Source of the DNA: Hymenobacter sp. J193
GTDB taxonomy: Bacteria; Bacteroidota; Bacteroidia; Cytophagales; Hymenobacteraceae
Length of the DNA stretch: 64,000 bases
NCBI RefSeq assembly: GCF_024700075.1
Contig: NZ_JAJONE010000001.1
Coordinates: forward strand, 4,177,001-4,241,000
Direction: 5' to 3'
Of the stretch, positions 35,592 through 44,363 are shown piece after piece (position 1 is the first letter of the stretch; every line of letters begins with the position of its first letter). The translations under genes and the position numbers were made by a program. The notes under the pieces were generated by a model, which did no database searches, was not told the DNA's origin, and worked only from the letters and a program-made list of their open reading frames with translations.

Positions 35592-36017
35592 TTAGCCCTG
35601 CGGCTGAACAGTAGAGCAGGTTGGGGCCGTAACGGCGGCGGTGGTTTTGGCGGCTTTGCGGGCACCCAGGGGCTGGAGAAGCACATTGCCGACTGCAATG
35701 CGAGTTTGCACACCATTGACCAAGATGCGCGGCTGCTGCGGCTTAAAGCCCAGTACCGTAGTGGCCAGCTTGTATTTGCCGAAAGGCACCTTACCTACCT
35801 GGAACGAGCCGTCGGCGTTGGTGGCTACCGTGCGAATCACGGCGTTGTCGTCGGCCCGCAGGATGGCTACGGTAGCGCTGGGAATTGGCTCATTGGTTTC
35901 GCCGTCGCGCAGCGTGCCGGTGATGGTGCCGTTGTAGAAAGTGCTGGCGGAAAGCTGAAGGCCAGCCAGAACGAAGGTGAAACCCAGAAGGATGCGGTTG
36001 ATGGCGAAAGTTTTCAT
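35592..36017 (-). CDS. secreted CarboxypepD_reg-like protein
   Basis: 141 residues. A signal peptide (RILLGFTFVLAGLQLSAS) precedes a single carboxypeptidase-regulatory-like beta-sandwich: GTITGTLRDGETNEPIPSATVAI, then TNADGSFQVGKVPFGKYKLATTVLGFKP. In Bacteroidota this domain usually sits at the N-terminus of TonB-dependent receptors; here it is free-standing. The gene shares a promoter dyad with the receptor-like gene at 36734-39202, so the two may be co-regulated. Confidence 0.7.
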   Translation of the reverse strand: MKTFAINRILLGFTFVLAGLQLSASTFYNGTITGTLRDGETNEPIPSATVAILRADDNAVIRTVATNADGSFQVGKVPFGKYKLATTVLGFKPQQPRILVNGVQTRIAVGNVLLQPLGARKAAKTTAAVTAPTCSTVQPQG

Positions 36018-36226
36018 AGCTCAGAAAGACAAAGAAGGAGGAGGCGGATTGGGCGAAGGAAGCTGCTGCGGTAGCCGCGGTTCTGCAGCAGAAGCTTCCG
36101 AAGGCCCGGAAAAAGAGAAAAAGCAAGTCGGCAGCAGGAAAAGAAGTGGTGCCGAACAAAGACCGGAGGCCGGTTACCCAACGCTGGCGAACAGGACTTT
36201 CGCGGGGCTGAGTTGGAAGAACAAAT

Positions 36227-36262
36227 CAAAGGTAATACTTACTACTATGCTTTGCAAGGTAC
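36227..36262 (-). promoter_or_regulatory. promoter with ACTATGC-N3-GCAAGGTAC dyad, copy 1
   Basis: On the minus strand a -7 element TACCTTTG (36227-36234) lies 20 bases after a TTG in CCTTGC. The plus-strand dyad ACTATGC-TTT-GCAAGGTAC (36244-36262) covers the -33 to -7 spacer, an ideal place for a repressor. The dyad arms and the 17-base offset equal those before the receptor-like gene. It would drive the small protein at 36017, about 210 bases away. Confidence 0.6.
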
Positions 36263-36630
36263 CTTCGATAATTATTTTTTAGTTCTGTTTTTTCAGGCTG
36301 GCCAGGAGCGAAGAGCAACTGGCCGGCAAGAGTGAATGAAGCGGGAAAGGGCGCGGAAAACGAAGCGGGAAGCGGGTAAGTGCCTGCGTAGAAAAGCTTT
36401 GTTACTCCATTAGATGGGACTTCTTGAATGAGGGTTGCCTGCGGCAGCGTAATTTTTTACAACTTCTTCTGGCCTTGGTAAAAACGAGCAAAACCAGCCG
36501 GTTGAGGTAATCCTCGAAAGAATGGCACAAAGGTACAGGGTGCTTGGGGCGGCGTCAACCGCACGATGATGTGAGCAGGCCGGCTCTGGCCATAACATTA
36601 TCAGGCGGCTTGCTGGTTAGCCCTAACGAC
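36263..36630. other. intergenic region, nothing recognised
   Basis: About 370 bases between the dyad promoter and the hairpin after the receptor-like gene. Short frames lack starts, motifs and typical codon use. Confidence 0.35.
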
Positions 36631-36663
36631 ATACTGCCGGCCTCCAAAGGAAACCGGCAGTAT
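36631..36663 (-). terminator. hairpin downstream of the receptor-like gene
   Basis: ATACTGCCGG pairs with CCGGCAGTAT over a 13-base loop, about 70 bases past the stop. The T-tract is poor, so the terminator call is moderate. Confidence 0.5.
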
Positions 36664-36733
36664 AACAGCACTAGAAGAAAGAGGGCAACGGAAACACAGC
36701 ACTCGTATTCGTTGGCCTGGCTGGCGGGCGTGC

Positions 36734-39202
36734 TTAGCCCCCAAACCCGCCACCGCCTCCCTGCGGCTGGCTTTCAATTTTCTTGGGCGGCTTGGTGGCC
36801 CCGATGTACCAGGTGAAGCCCAGCCAGCCCACGCGGGTTTCGTTTTTGTAGCGGTTGCGCACCGTCAGCTCGTCGGTGTTGATTTCGGAGCGGCTCACCT
36901 GCGTATCGAAGAGGTCGGAAACCCGCAAGGTGAGGGCGGCGCGGTCCTGGAACAGGCGCTGGCGCAAAGCCAGGTCGAGGCCGCCGTAGGAAAGCTGCCG
37001 GCCCTGGGCCGTGAGCGTGGCCGAGCGCCACGAGCCAGTCAGCTGCACATCGAGCGTGGGCCGGGGCGTGAAGTTGCTGCTCAGGCGCACGTTGCCGGCC
37101 ACCGTGCGGCGGTTGATGCCATTGGAGCCATTGGATGCTACCTCGTTGCGGTACAAAGAGCCCGAGGCCGCTACGCGCCACCACTTCGTGAGCGACTGGT
37201 TCCAGGTGGCTTCGGCGCCCAGGTTGGCGGTGTTGCCGAAGTTGCGGTAGGTTTCAGCCGTTACGATGCCAGCCTGATTGAGGCGCGTGGCCATGGTGTC
37301 GATTTCGCGCACCCGCTGCACCACGTCCTGCGAAAAGCGTCCGAACAGCGTAGCGGTGATGGAAGCGCCGCCGCTCAGGTTCAGCTGGTGGCCCAGCTCC
37401 AGGTTGTGGCTGAACTCGGCCCGCAGCGCCGGGTTGCCCTGGCGGTAGTTGCGGGCGTCCTGGTAGAGTTGGAAGGGCAGTTGCTCCATAAAGTTGGGCC
37501 GGTCGATGCGGCGGGCGTAGCTGAGCTGCAGGCGCTGCTGGCCGGGTTCCTTACCTAGCTCCTTGGCCAGCGTAGCCGACGGAAACAAGCTCAGGTAATC
37601 GAGTCCTACGCGGCCGGTGCCGCCTTTCACGGTGCCGCTCAGGTTGGTGTATTCGGTGCGCAGGCCGCTTTGCAGGTTGTAGCCGTGGCCCAGGGTGCGC
37701 TGGTACGTCACGTAGGCGGCGGGCAGCACTTCCTGAATGTTGTACTCCACGGAGCGGGCTGCGTCGCGCTCAAACTCGGTGGGCCGGTCAGTGGGCGCCG
37801 TAAACAGGGCCGCGGTGCCGTGGTTGTCGGTGGTCTGTATTTTCAGGCCGGTTTCCAGCTTGCCGTTGGCCAGTGGGTGCGTGTAGTCCAGCGTGCCGTA
37901 CAGGATGCGCGCATCAACGGCAAACTCCTGGCGCTGGGTGGGCGCGTTGCTCAGCTGCTGAGTGAAGGGCACCTCACCCGTGATGGAAACGAAGCCGGCG
38001 TTGGCGGTTAGCTCGCGGCCTTTCTGCTTGGCCCAGGTGCGGCGGTAAGAAGCATCGGTGTTCCACACGCGCACATCCACATCTACGCGCTGCTGGCCCA
38101 GTTGATCGGGCTTGCTCTCCCCGTCAATTTTGGTAGTCAGTGTTTGGCGGTTGAAGCCCTTTTCGCCTTCCTTCGACGGCGACACGCTGAAACTCAGGCT
38201 TTGCTCGTCGCTCAGCTCGTAGTCCACGCCCAGGTTCAGGGAGTGGTTGATGCGCCGCTCGGTGCCGTTGCCTTCCTGGGTGGTTTCGATGAGGGTGCCA
38301 TCTTCGAGGCGGGCGGTTTGGGCTCCCCGGGAGTTGTCGGAGAAGCGCTGGTCGCGGCCGTTGTAGCCGAAGTTCCAGGTGGCTTTGCCCCGGCGGCGGC
38401 TCAGGTTCAGGGTGGGGGCGTACTTGTTGCCGTTGCCCGCTACCAGTCCGATCTGGCCGTTGGTGCCTTCCTTCTTATCCTTCTTGGTGATGATGTTGAT
38501 GACGCCGGCGCCCGAGGCGTCGTATTTGGCCGAGGGGTTCGTCATTATCTCCACCTGCGAAATGCGTGAGGCAGGGAGCTGGTCGAGGCGGGGTCCCGAG
38601 CCGGCGCCGCCGTTGCTGGTGCCGGCAGGCTTGCCGTCAATGAGAATAGTAAGGTTGGAGGAGCCGCGCAAGCTCACAGTGCCATTGGCGTCTACCGCTA
38701 CCGAGGGCACATTCTGCAGCACGTTCACGGCCGTGCCGCCCACGCTGCTTAGGTCTTTCTCTACGTTGATGACGCGCTTGCCCAGGTCGTTCTGCACGGT
38801 TTCCTTCTGGCCCGTCACCGTCACGCCTTTCAGTTGCGTGGTGATGGGGGCAAGCGAAAAAGAGCCCAGCCGTGCATCCGGGGCCGTGGTGGTAAGCGTT
38901 ACCGTGCGGCGCACCGGCTGGTAGCCGATAACCGAGGTTTTCACCAGGTACTTGCCCATGCCCAGCGAGGCCAGCGTGAAGGTGCCGTTTTCGCCGGTTT
39001 CGGCGCCCGCCACAAAGGTGGAATCCTGGGCGCGCAGCACGACTACGTTGGCAAACGGTACGGGCTGCTTGTTGCTTTGGTCGAGCAGGGTGCCGCTGAC
39101 GGAGCCCGTGGGTTGCTGCTGGGCGGCGGCGGCCAGCGGAAAGAACATAGTGAGGAGGCCCAGGCCCCGCAGGGTCCGGTAGAGAGGTAGCTGAGTTTTC
39201 AT
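36734..39202 (-). CDS. outer-membrane beta-barrel receptor-like protein (CarboxypepD_reg, plug, barrel)
   Basis: 822 residues from ATG 39202, where the signal peptide (GLGLLTMFFPLAAAAQQ) begins; an upstream start at 39253 adds 17 residues. A CarboxypepD_reg domain (TGSVSGTLLDQSNKQPVPFANV) is followed by a TonB-receptor plug (VLQNVPSVAVDANGTVSLRG, then QVEIMTNPSAKYDASGAGVI) and a long barrel. It fits the outer-membrane beta-barrel family that resembles TonB-dependent receptors without an adjacent SusD, so a glycan-uptake role is not supported. The C-terminal tail is Gly-rich. Transcription is from the copy 2 dyad promoter. Confidence 0.8.
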   Translation of the reverse strand: MKTQLPLYRTLRGLGLLTMFFPLAAAAQQQPTGSVSGTLLDQSNKQPVPFANVVVLRAQDSTFVAGAETGENGTFTLASLGMGKYLVKTSVIGYQPVRRTVTLTTTAPDARLGSFSLAPITTQLKGVTVTGQKETVQNDLGKRVINVEKDLSSVGGTAVNVLQNVPSVAVDANGTVSLRGSSNLTILIDGKPAGTSNGGAGSGPRLDQLPASRISQVEIMTNPSAKYDASGAGVINIITKKDKKEGTNGQIGLVAGNGNKYAPTLNLSRRRGKATWNFGYNGRDQRFSDNSRGAQTARLEDGTLIETTQEGNGTERRINHSLNLGVDYELSDEQSLSFSVSPSKEGEKGFNRQTLTTKIDGESKPDQLGQQRVDVDVRVWNTDASYRRTWAKQKGRELTANAGFVSITGEVPFTQQLSNAPTQRQEFAVDARILYGTLDYTHPLANGKLETGLKIQTTDNHGTAALFTAPTDRPTEFERDAARSVEYNIQEVLPAAYVTYQRTLGHGYNLQSGLRTEYTNLSGTVKGGTGRVGLDYLSLFPSATLAKELGKEPGQQRLQLSYARRIDRPNFMEQLPFQLYQDARNYRQGNPALRAEFSHNLELGHQLNLSGGASITATLFGRFSQDVVQRVREIDTMATRLNQAGIVTAETYRNFGNTANLGAEATWNQSLTKWWRVAASGSLYRNEVASNGSNGINRRTVAGNVRLSSNFTPRPTLDVQLTGSWRSATLTAQGRQLSYGGLDLALRQRLFQDRAALTLRVSDLFDTQVSRSEINTDELTVRNRYKNETRVGWLGFTWYIGATKPPKKIESQPQGGGGGFGG

Positions 39203-39483
39203 CGGAAAAAGGGAGGTTGGAAGGGCGAAGAAGGCAAAGGGAGGCCGCCCCAACGGCCGCGGCTCCGTTGGAAAGGGTGTTTGCCCGGAATGTAGACACG
39301 AGTAGCAGGGGCACTACCTGCTTAGAGCAGGAGCGCCGGAAAGCCAGTTCCCAAGGGGCGCCGCCGGAACCAGAGGTTTCCGGGAGGGCGCCGCGCTACC
39401 TGGCCCGATTGGCGCAGGGTAGGAGGGGCAGCCGGGGCGGGAAGTAAAAGCAGCGCCGCCGGGGTATTTGCGAATCAATAAGC
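39203..39483. other. leader of the receptor-like gene
   Basis: About 280 bases, GC-rich, between the start codon at 39202 and its promoter. No small gene or structured RNA was recognised. Confidence 0.35.
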
Positions 39484-39519
39484 CAAAGGTAACAGAAGGT
39501 ACTATGCAACGCAAGGTAC
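39484..39519 (-). promoter_or_regulatory. promoter with ACTATGC-N3-GCAAGGTAC dyad, copy 2
   Basis: Minus-strand -7 element TACCTTTG at 39484-39491 and dyad ACTATGC-AAC-GCAAGGTAC at 39501-39519, offset 17 bases as in copy 1. It lies about 285 bases upstream of the receptor-like gene. The arms are a plausible operator for a PadR- or MarR-like repressor; no such gene is in the window. Confidence 0.6.
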
Positions 39520-39723
39520 TTGTTGAAAATATTTTTTGGCTACTCGATTTTGCTCTGCTGTCTTTGGCAAGCACCTGGTAAAACCGGGTGCTGCTGCGCG
39601 CCCATCTTAACCTTATAAAGAGCCAGATGGACAAGCCCACAGAGCCGTTGCCTGACCAAGGAAAAAAGCCGCCGCACGCCGGCCAATGGCGGTGTCCGGT
39701 ACCCTAAAAAGGCCTGCGCAATT

Positions 39724-39749
39724 CCGAACACCCTGTCCGTAATCGGACA
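39724..39749 (+). promoter_or_regulatory. activator inverted repeat TGTCCG-N4-CGGACA, copy 1
   Basis: CTGTCCG-TAAT-CGGACAG is a perfect seven-base dyad (39733-39750), preceded at 39724 by CCGAACA. It lies 73.5 bases from its centre to the sigma54-like element at 39815, a normal upstream-activator distance. A second copy at 43.3 kb has the same features and spacing. Confidence 0.7.
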
Positions 39750-39814
39750 GTTTTTTACTGCCGATAGCAAGGTATTAGGTAGATAAATAATTGAAAGATT
39801 GGTTTTTATAAAAC

Positions 39815-39831
39815 TGGCACTTCGCTTGGCT
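39815..39831 (+). promoter_or_regulatory. sigma54-like -24/-12 promoter, copy 1
   Basis: TGGCAC-TTCGC-TTGGCT. The -24 part is exact; the -12 part reads TTGG instead of TTGC. It lies 35 bases before the HlyD-type gene. The same deviation occurs in copy 2. Confidence 0.65.
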
Positions 39832-39866
39832 AGGGTAGGGCATAACCTCTACACGACCGAACGAAA

Positions 39867-41117
39867 ATGGACAGAGCTATTTCCTCCGCTATTCAAAACC
39901 GCCGCGTCCGCCAGCGCTGGCTGCTGGTGCTGGCTGGCGTGCTGGTAGTAGCCGCCGCGTTGTGGGGCTTCCGCAGCGTGCTGCGCCCCAGCATCAACCA
40001 GGCTGATCTGCTCACCACTACCGTCGAAACCGGCGACGTGGAAGCCACCATTACGGCGGCCGGGCTGGTTATTCCGGCTCGGGAGGCCGTTGTCACCAGC
40101 CCTATTCAGTCGACCATCCGGCGGGTGCTGCTCACGGCCGGCGACGAGGTGAAGCCCGGCCAGCCCATTGTGGAGCTCGATAAGGAAATGACGTCTTCCA
40201 GCCTGGCTAAGCTCCAGGACGAGCAACTCCAGAACCAGAATAAGAGCACTGTGCTGCAACTTTCCCTGGAGCGCAGCCTCAACGACCTGGAAGCCCAGGA
40301 GCAGGTGCAGCAGGAGAAAGTGCGCAGCCTGCAGTCGGCCCTGCGCGACGAGCAGCACCTGCTGAGCATTGGCTCGGGTACTCAGGAAAACGTGCGCCAG
40401 GCCGAGCTCAACCTGAAAATTGCCCAGCTGGAGCTGCAGAAGGTGCGTCGCCAGATAGCCAACCAGCGCCGCTCCAACCAGGCCGATGAGCGGGGTCTGG
40501 GCTATACTCGCCAGATTCAGGCCCGCAGCATTGCCGAGCTGGCCCGCGAGCTGCAGCAGGCCACCATCAGCGCCGACCAGGCCGGGGTGCTTACGTGGGT
40601 GAGCGAGGACGTGGGTGGGGCCGTGAGCAAGGGCCAAGTGCTGGCCCGCGTGGCCGACCTGAGCTCCTACCGGGTGCGCGCCACCGTGGCCGACACCTAC
40701 GCCGACTCCCTGCACGTGGGCGACGCCGTGCGTGTGCGCCTTGGCGGCACTGATTTAGCCGGCACTATTGCCTCCATCAGCCCGGCCGTGGAGAAGGGCG
40801 TGGTCACGTTCTACGCCCGCCTGCGCGAAAACCACCACCCCGTGCTGCGCGCCAACCAGCGGGCCGAAGTGTACGTGGTGACGCGGGCTCACCCCCGGGT
40901 AACGCGCGTGAAAAACGGGCCCTTCTACCAGGGTGGCCGCGAGCAGTCGGTGTTTGTGCTGCAGGATGGCCGCGCCGTGCGCCGCACCGTGCGCTTCGGC
41001 GACGCCAACTTCGACTATGTGCAGGTAGTGCAGGGCCTGCGCCCCGGCGAGGAGCTCATCCTCACCAATATGAAGGACTACGAGCAAGTAAACGAGCTGT
41101 CCGTTTCGGCCAACTAG
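39867..41117 (+). CDS. HlyD/MacA-type periplasmic adaptor
   Basis: 416 residues. One N-terminal membrane helix (WLLVLAGVLVVAAALWGFRSVL) is followed by the membrane-fusion fold: lipoyl half-motifs (ATITAAGLVIPAREAVVTSP; LLTAGDEVKPGQPIVELD), a coiled-coil hairpin (about 105-225), and a beta-barrel part (SYRVRATVADTYADSLHVGD). It would link an inner-membrane transporter to TolC. It is the first gene after a sigma54-like promoter; tolC follows 57 bases later, and the ABC transporter genes lie 2.4 kb downstream, making a MacA-MacB-TolC-like export system likely. Confidence 0.85.
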   Translation: MDRAISSAIQNRRVRQRWLLVLAGVLVVAAALWGFRSVLRPSINQADLLTTTVETGDVEATITAAGLVIPAREAVVTSPIQSTIRRVLLTAGDEVKPGQPIVELDKEMTSSSLAKLQDEQLQNQNKSTVLQLSLERSLNDLEAQEQVQQEKVRSLQSALRDEQHLLSIGSGTQENVRQAELNLKIAQLELQKVRRQIANQRRSNQADERGLGYTRQIQARSIAELARELQQATISADQAGVLTWVSEDVGGAVSKGQVLARVADLSSYRVRATVADTYADSLHVGDAVRVRLGGTDLAGTIASISPAVEKGVVTFYARLRENHHPVLRANQRAEVYVVTRAHPRVTRVKNGPFYQGGREQSVFVLQDGRAVRRTVRFGDANFDYVQVVQGLRPGEELILTNMKDYEQVNELSVSAN

Positions 41118-41174
41118 CAGCGGGCAACTGACAACTGGCAACTGATTTTTCCGCCGCTTCTGCTTTTCTGAGTT

Positions 41175-42668
41175 ATGAAAACCTCTGCTTTTTACCTGGA
41201 AGTATTACGCCTCTGGAGTTTGCTGCTGGCCATTGTGAGCCTGCTGCTGGGCGCGGTCATCAGCGCCTCGGCTCAAGCCCCGACCCTCACGCTGCCCCAG
41301 GCTATTGAGCTTACTCTGGCGCAGTCGGCCGTGGCCAAGCAGGCCGTGACGGCCCGCGAAACCAGCTACTGGCAGTACCGCTCCTTCCGCGCTGACTATA
41401 AGCCCCAACTGGCTCTGGAAGGCGTACTGCCCGACTATAGCCGCTCCATTCTGGCCGTGACGCAGCCCGACGGCACGACTGATTTTCGGGCCGTGCGCAT
41501 CAACACTTCTTACCTGGCTACCACGGCCACCCAAGCCATTGGCTTCACGGGCGGCAAAATCACGGTGGGCTCCACGCTCCAGCGCTTCGATAATCTTGAG
41601 GGCAAGCAGCGCCTTTACAACAGCAGCCCCGTAGCCCTGGGCTTCTTGCAGCCCATCGGGGCCTTCAACGCGCTGAGCTGGAACAAGCGCATCGAGCCGC
41701 TGCGCTACCAGGAATCGGGTCGCCAGTATGCCCAGGACCGCGAAACTATTGCCCAACGCGTGACGGAGCTCTACTTCGACGTGCTGCTGCAGCAGGTGAA
41801 TGCCGACGTAGCCCGCCAGAACCGCCAGGCCAGCGCCGACATGCTGCGCATGGGCCGGGAGCGGTATAAGCTAGGCCGCCTTTCCGAAAACGACCTGCTC
41901 TTGCTGGAGTTGAACCTGCTCGGCGCCGAGCAGGCCGAGCTTCAGGCCGGGGTAGAATCCCGCCAGGCGGCCGTGCAGCTCACGAGCTACGCCGGCCTCA
42001 CGCTGGACCCCGCCGTTCCCCTGGTCGTGCCAGCTTTGCTACCCGCCCTGCAGGTTTCGGCCGACGATGCCCTGGCCCAGGCCCGCCGCTACCGCCGCGA
42101 AACGCTGCTGTTTCAGCGGCGCCTGCTCGAAGCCGACCGCGGCGTGGCCCAGGCCAAAGGCACCACCGGCTTTCAGGCCAGCCTTTCGGCCGGTTTCGGG
42201 CTGGCCAGCAGTGCCGACCAGCTGGGCCGTAGCTACGTGAACCCCAACGACCAGCAGCAGGTGCGCCTGGGCTTCTCCATGCCGATTGTGGATTGGGGCA
42301 AGACGCGCGCCGCCGTGAAAACCGCCGAGCTCAGCCGCCAGCAGGTGCAGCAGCAAGTGCAGCAGGAGCAGCTCACCTTCGAGCAGACCGTGCGCGCCCA
42401 GGCCACCCAGCTCGGGGCGCTAAACCAGCAGCTTGCCCTGGCTTCCCGCGCCGATTCCCTGGCCCAGCGCCGTTACGCCATCAGCCGGGCCACCTACCAG
42501 GTGGGCCGCATTTCCCTCACCGACCTCAACATTGCCCAGAGCGAAAAGGACCGCGCCAAGCGCGCCTACATTGCCGCGCTACGGGCCTGTTGGGTAGCCT
42601 ACTACCAGCTGCGTACCCTCACCCTCTACGACTTTGAGCACCAGCAGCCGCTGGTGGTGGAAGGGTAG
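41175..42668 (+). CDS. TolC-family outer-membrane efflux protein
   Basis: 497 residues with a signal peptide ending ASAQA. Two long repeated alpha-helical halves rich in Gln/Ala (DVLLQQVNADVARQNRQASAD; EQTVRAQATQLGALNQQLAL) and the SLTDLNIAQSEKDRAK motif near the end are typical of OEP/TolC proteins, which form a trimeric channel through the outer membrane and periplasm. Same operon as the adaptor gene. Confidence 0.87.
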   Translation: MKTSAFYLEVLRLWSLLLAIVSLLLGAVISASAQAPTLTLPQAIELTLAQSAVAKQAVTARETSYWQYRSFRADYKPQLALEGVLPDYSRSILAVTQPDGTTDFRAVRINTSYLATTATQAIGFTGGKITVGSTLQRFDNLEGKQRLYNSSPVALGFLQPIGAFNALSWNKRIEPLRYQESGRQYAQDRETIAQRVTELYFDVLLQQVNADVARQNRQASADMLRMGRERYKLGRLSENDLLLLELNLLGAEQAELQAGVESRQAAVQLTSYAGLTLDPAVPLVVPALLPALQVSADDALAQARRYRRETLLFQRRLLEADRGVAQAKGTTGFQASLSAGFGLASSADQLGRSYVNPNDQQQVRLGFSMPIVDWGKTRAAVKTAELSRQQVQQQVQQEQLTFEQTVRAQATQLGALNQQLALASRADSLAQRRYAISRATYQVGRISLTDLNIAQSEKDRAKRAYIAALRACWVAYYQLRTLTLYDFEHQQPLVVEG

Positions 42669-42677
42669 GAGGGAATG

Positions 42678-43169
42678 TTATTGCATCTGCTCAATATGGG
42701 ATTTGCTTATCAGATACTGCTCCCGGGTACAGACACTTATACTTTGATTGCCTTCACGACCCCGGTAAAGTATAACGCAATAGTCGGTATCCTTGTAGAA
42801 ACGAAAATAGCCTTTGGTCAAAGTAGTGTGAAAGTCGCCATCAGCGGTAAGGTGGGCAGCAGAGAGTTGCTGGAGCAGTGCTCTAAAACACTGTCTGGCG
42901 GGGTTAACACTGTATTCCACACGGTTAGTGGTCATACTCTCACCACTAAAATGAGTGAGAAACTGCCCGCTATTCCCGTTAGTGTTATCCAGCCAACGGA
43001 TTTTGCTTCCTCCAACGTCGCCATAAGTAAAGCCGCGCTGCATCATAAACGCATCTTCTGCCCCAAGCTGCCGGCCTAACAGACTACGCATATCCTGCAA
43101 CGATAAACATTGGGCCTGTCCTTCTAGCCCTGCACAAATCAACCATAGCATAAGTAAGAATCTGTACAT
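42678..43169 (-). CDS. small secreted protein of unknown function
   Basis: 163 residues from ATG 43169, chosen because a signal peptide (MYRFLLMLWLICAGLEGQAQ) starts there; the frame is open 47 codons upstream without support. The mature part has no motif I recognise; it includes two Cys near CLSLQDM and CFRALL. It lies antisense between tolC and the ABC ATPase gene, 9 bases after tolC, and is less GC-rich than its neighbours, which suggests a separate origin. Confidence 0.55.
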   Translation of the reverse strand: MYRFLLMLWLICAGLEGQAQCLSLQDMRSLLGRQLGAEDAFMMQRGFTYGDVGGSKIRWLDNTNGNSGQFLTHFSGESMTTNRVEYSVNPARQCFRALLQQLSAAHLTADGDFHTTLTKGYFRFYKDTDYCVILYRGREGNQSISVCTREQYLISKSHIEQMQ

Positions 43170-43217
43170 CGGTTGGAGTGGTAGTGGATTGGATAGCCTG
43201 TAAAACACGGTAGTTGG

Positions 43218-43255
43218 CGCAAAGCCGGGCGGTAGTCCGGCTTTGTGCTTTTTTT
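43218..43255 (+). terminator. Rho-independent terminator
   Basis: CGCAAAGCCGG pairs with CCGGCTTTGTG and is followed by CTTTTTTT on the plus strand. It would end transcripts from the adaptor-tolC operon just before the second sigma54-like promoter. Confidence 0.65.
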
Positions 43256-43302
43256 CAGTTCTGCAAAATGTGGACATCAATATGTTCTTTCCCGACTTAT
43301 TT

Positions 43303-43328
43303 CCGAACACCTTGTCCGTTTTTGGACA
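43303..43328 (+). promoter_or_regulatory. activator inverted repeat TGTCCG-N4-TGGACA, copy 2
   Basis: TGTCCG-TTTT-TGGACA (one mismatch between arms) at 43313-43328, with CCGAACA ten bases upstream at 43303. Centre-to-promoter distance is 73.5 bases, as in copy 1. Confidence 0.7.
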
Positions 43329-43393
43329 GATTATTTACAGAGTAATATAATGATTTACAAGGTAAAGTTCTTTAAATCAATTGTTTATTAAAA

Positions 43394-43410
43394 TGGCACG
43401 CGGCTTGGCT
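43394..43410 (+). promoter_or_regulatory. sigma54-like -24/-12 promoter, copy 2
   Basis: TGGCAC-GCGGC-TTGGCT, again with TTGG in the -12 part. It precedes the ABC ATPase ATG by about 105 bases. Confidence 0.65.
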
Positions 43411-43515
43411 ACTTACCAGGCAGGAAGGGCTCCGATAGTGCAAAACCGGACACTTCTTCCGCCCATAGCAAGCAACTCCCTTCCTTCTCTCTCCCTAAAC
43501 AAACCAGCCAGCCCC

Positions 43516-44262
43516 ATGACCACGATGACTGCCCAACCAAACCACCTGACGGCTGCCCAGGCCACGGCTACCGCCCCGGCGCCTGCTCAGCCTATCATCC
43601 AGCTCACCGACATTGAAAAGGTGTACCAGACCAGCACCGTGGAAACGCTGGCGCTGAACCGCGTGAACCTGACCATCAACCAGGGCGAGTTTGTGAGCAT
43701 CATGGGCCCCTCGGGCTGCGGCAAATCCACGCTGCTCAGCATCATGGGGCTGCTCGACGAGCCCACGCACGGTACCGTTACGCTGTCGGGCCGGGCCGTG
43801 ACGTCGTACTCCGACCGAGAGCTGGCCGACCTGCGCAACCAGCGCCTAGGCTTCGTGTTCCAGAGCTACCACCTCATCAACGACCTCTCGGTGCTCGACA
43901 ACGTGGAGCTGCCGCTGCTTTACCGCAAGGGGGTGTCGGGCAAGGAGCGGCGGCAGCGCGCCCTGGCCGCCCTCGACAAAGTGGGCCTGAACGCCCGCAC
44001 CAGCCACTTTCCCAGTCAGCTTTCGGGTGGGCAGCGCCAGCGCGTGGCCATTGCCCGCGCCCTGGTAGGCCAGCCCGACATCATCCTGGCCGACGAACCC
44101 ACCGGTAACCTCGACTCGGTGATGGGGGAGGAGATTATGGACCTGCTGCTGACCCTGAACCGCCGCGACAACACCACCATCGTGATGGTCACCCACGACG
44201 AGCAGCAGGCCCTCAAAACCGAGCGCATCATCCGCTTCTTCGACGGCAGCCAGGTGAAGTAG
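43516..44262 (+). CDS. ABC transporter ATP-binding protein, MacB/LolD type
   Basis: 248 residues from ATG 43516. The frame is open from 43381, but that would start inside the sigma54-like promoter. Walker A GPSGCGKSTLLS, signature LSGGQRQRVAIARAL, Walker B DIILADEPTGNLDS and the H-loop MVTHD are all present. The pattern fits the MacB/LolD subgroup that works with FtsX-type permeases; the two permease genes lie downstream in the same direction. Confidence 0.92.
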   Translation: MTTMTAQPNHLTAAQATATAPAPAQPIIQLTDIEKVYQTSTVETLALNRVNLTINQGEFVSIMGPSGCGKSTLLSIMGLLDEPTHGTVTLSGRAVTSYSDRELADLRNQRLGFVFQSYHLINDLSVLDNVELPLLYRKGVSGKERRQRALAALDKVGLNARTSHFPSQLSGGQRQRVAIARALVGQPDIILADEPTGNLDSVMGEEIMDLLLTLNRRDNTTIVMVTHDEQQALKTERIIRFFDGSQVK

Positions 44263-44270
44263 CGTTTCTG

Positions 44271-44348
44271 GTTTCTAGTTGCTGGTTTCTGGTTGGCAGC
44301 GGAGACAAACAACCAGGAACAAGAAACTAGAAACCAGCAACTAGAAAC
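44271..44348. repeat. 24-bp inverted repeat between ATPase and sigma-factor genes
   Basis: Left arm GTTTCTAGTTGCTGGTTTCT... at 44271-44294 and right arm ...AGAAACCAGCAACTAGAAAC at 44325-44348 differ at one of 24 positions, with a 30-base loop. It may lower downstream expression or be a small repeat element; it has no terminator tail. Confidence 0.65.
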
Positions 44349-44363
44349 TTTCCCTACCGAGCT

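Noticed and set aside
36734..39202. SusC-type glycan receptor
   Set aside because: No SusD partner next to it, and the length is shorter than typical SusC proteins.
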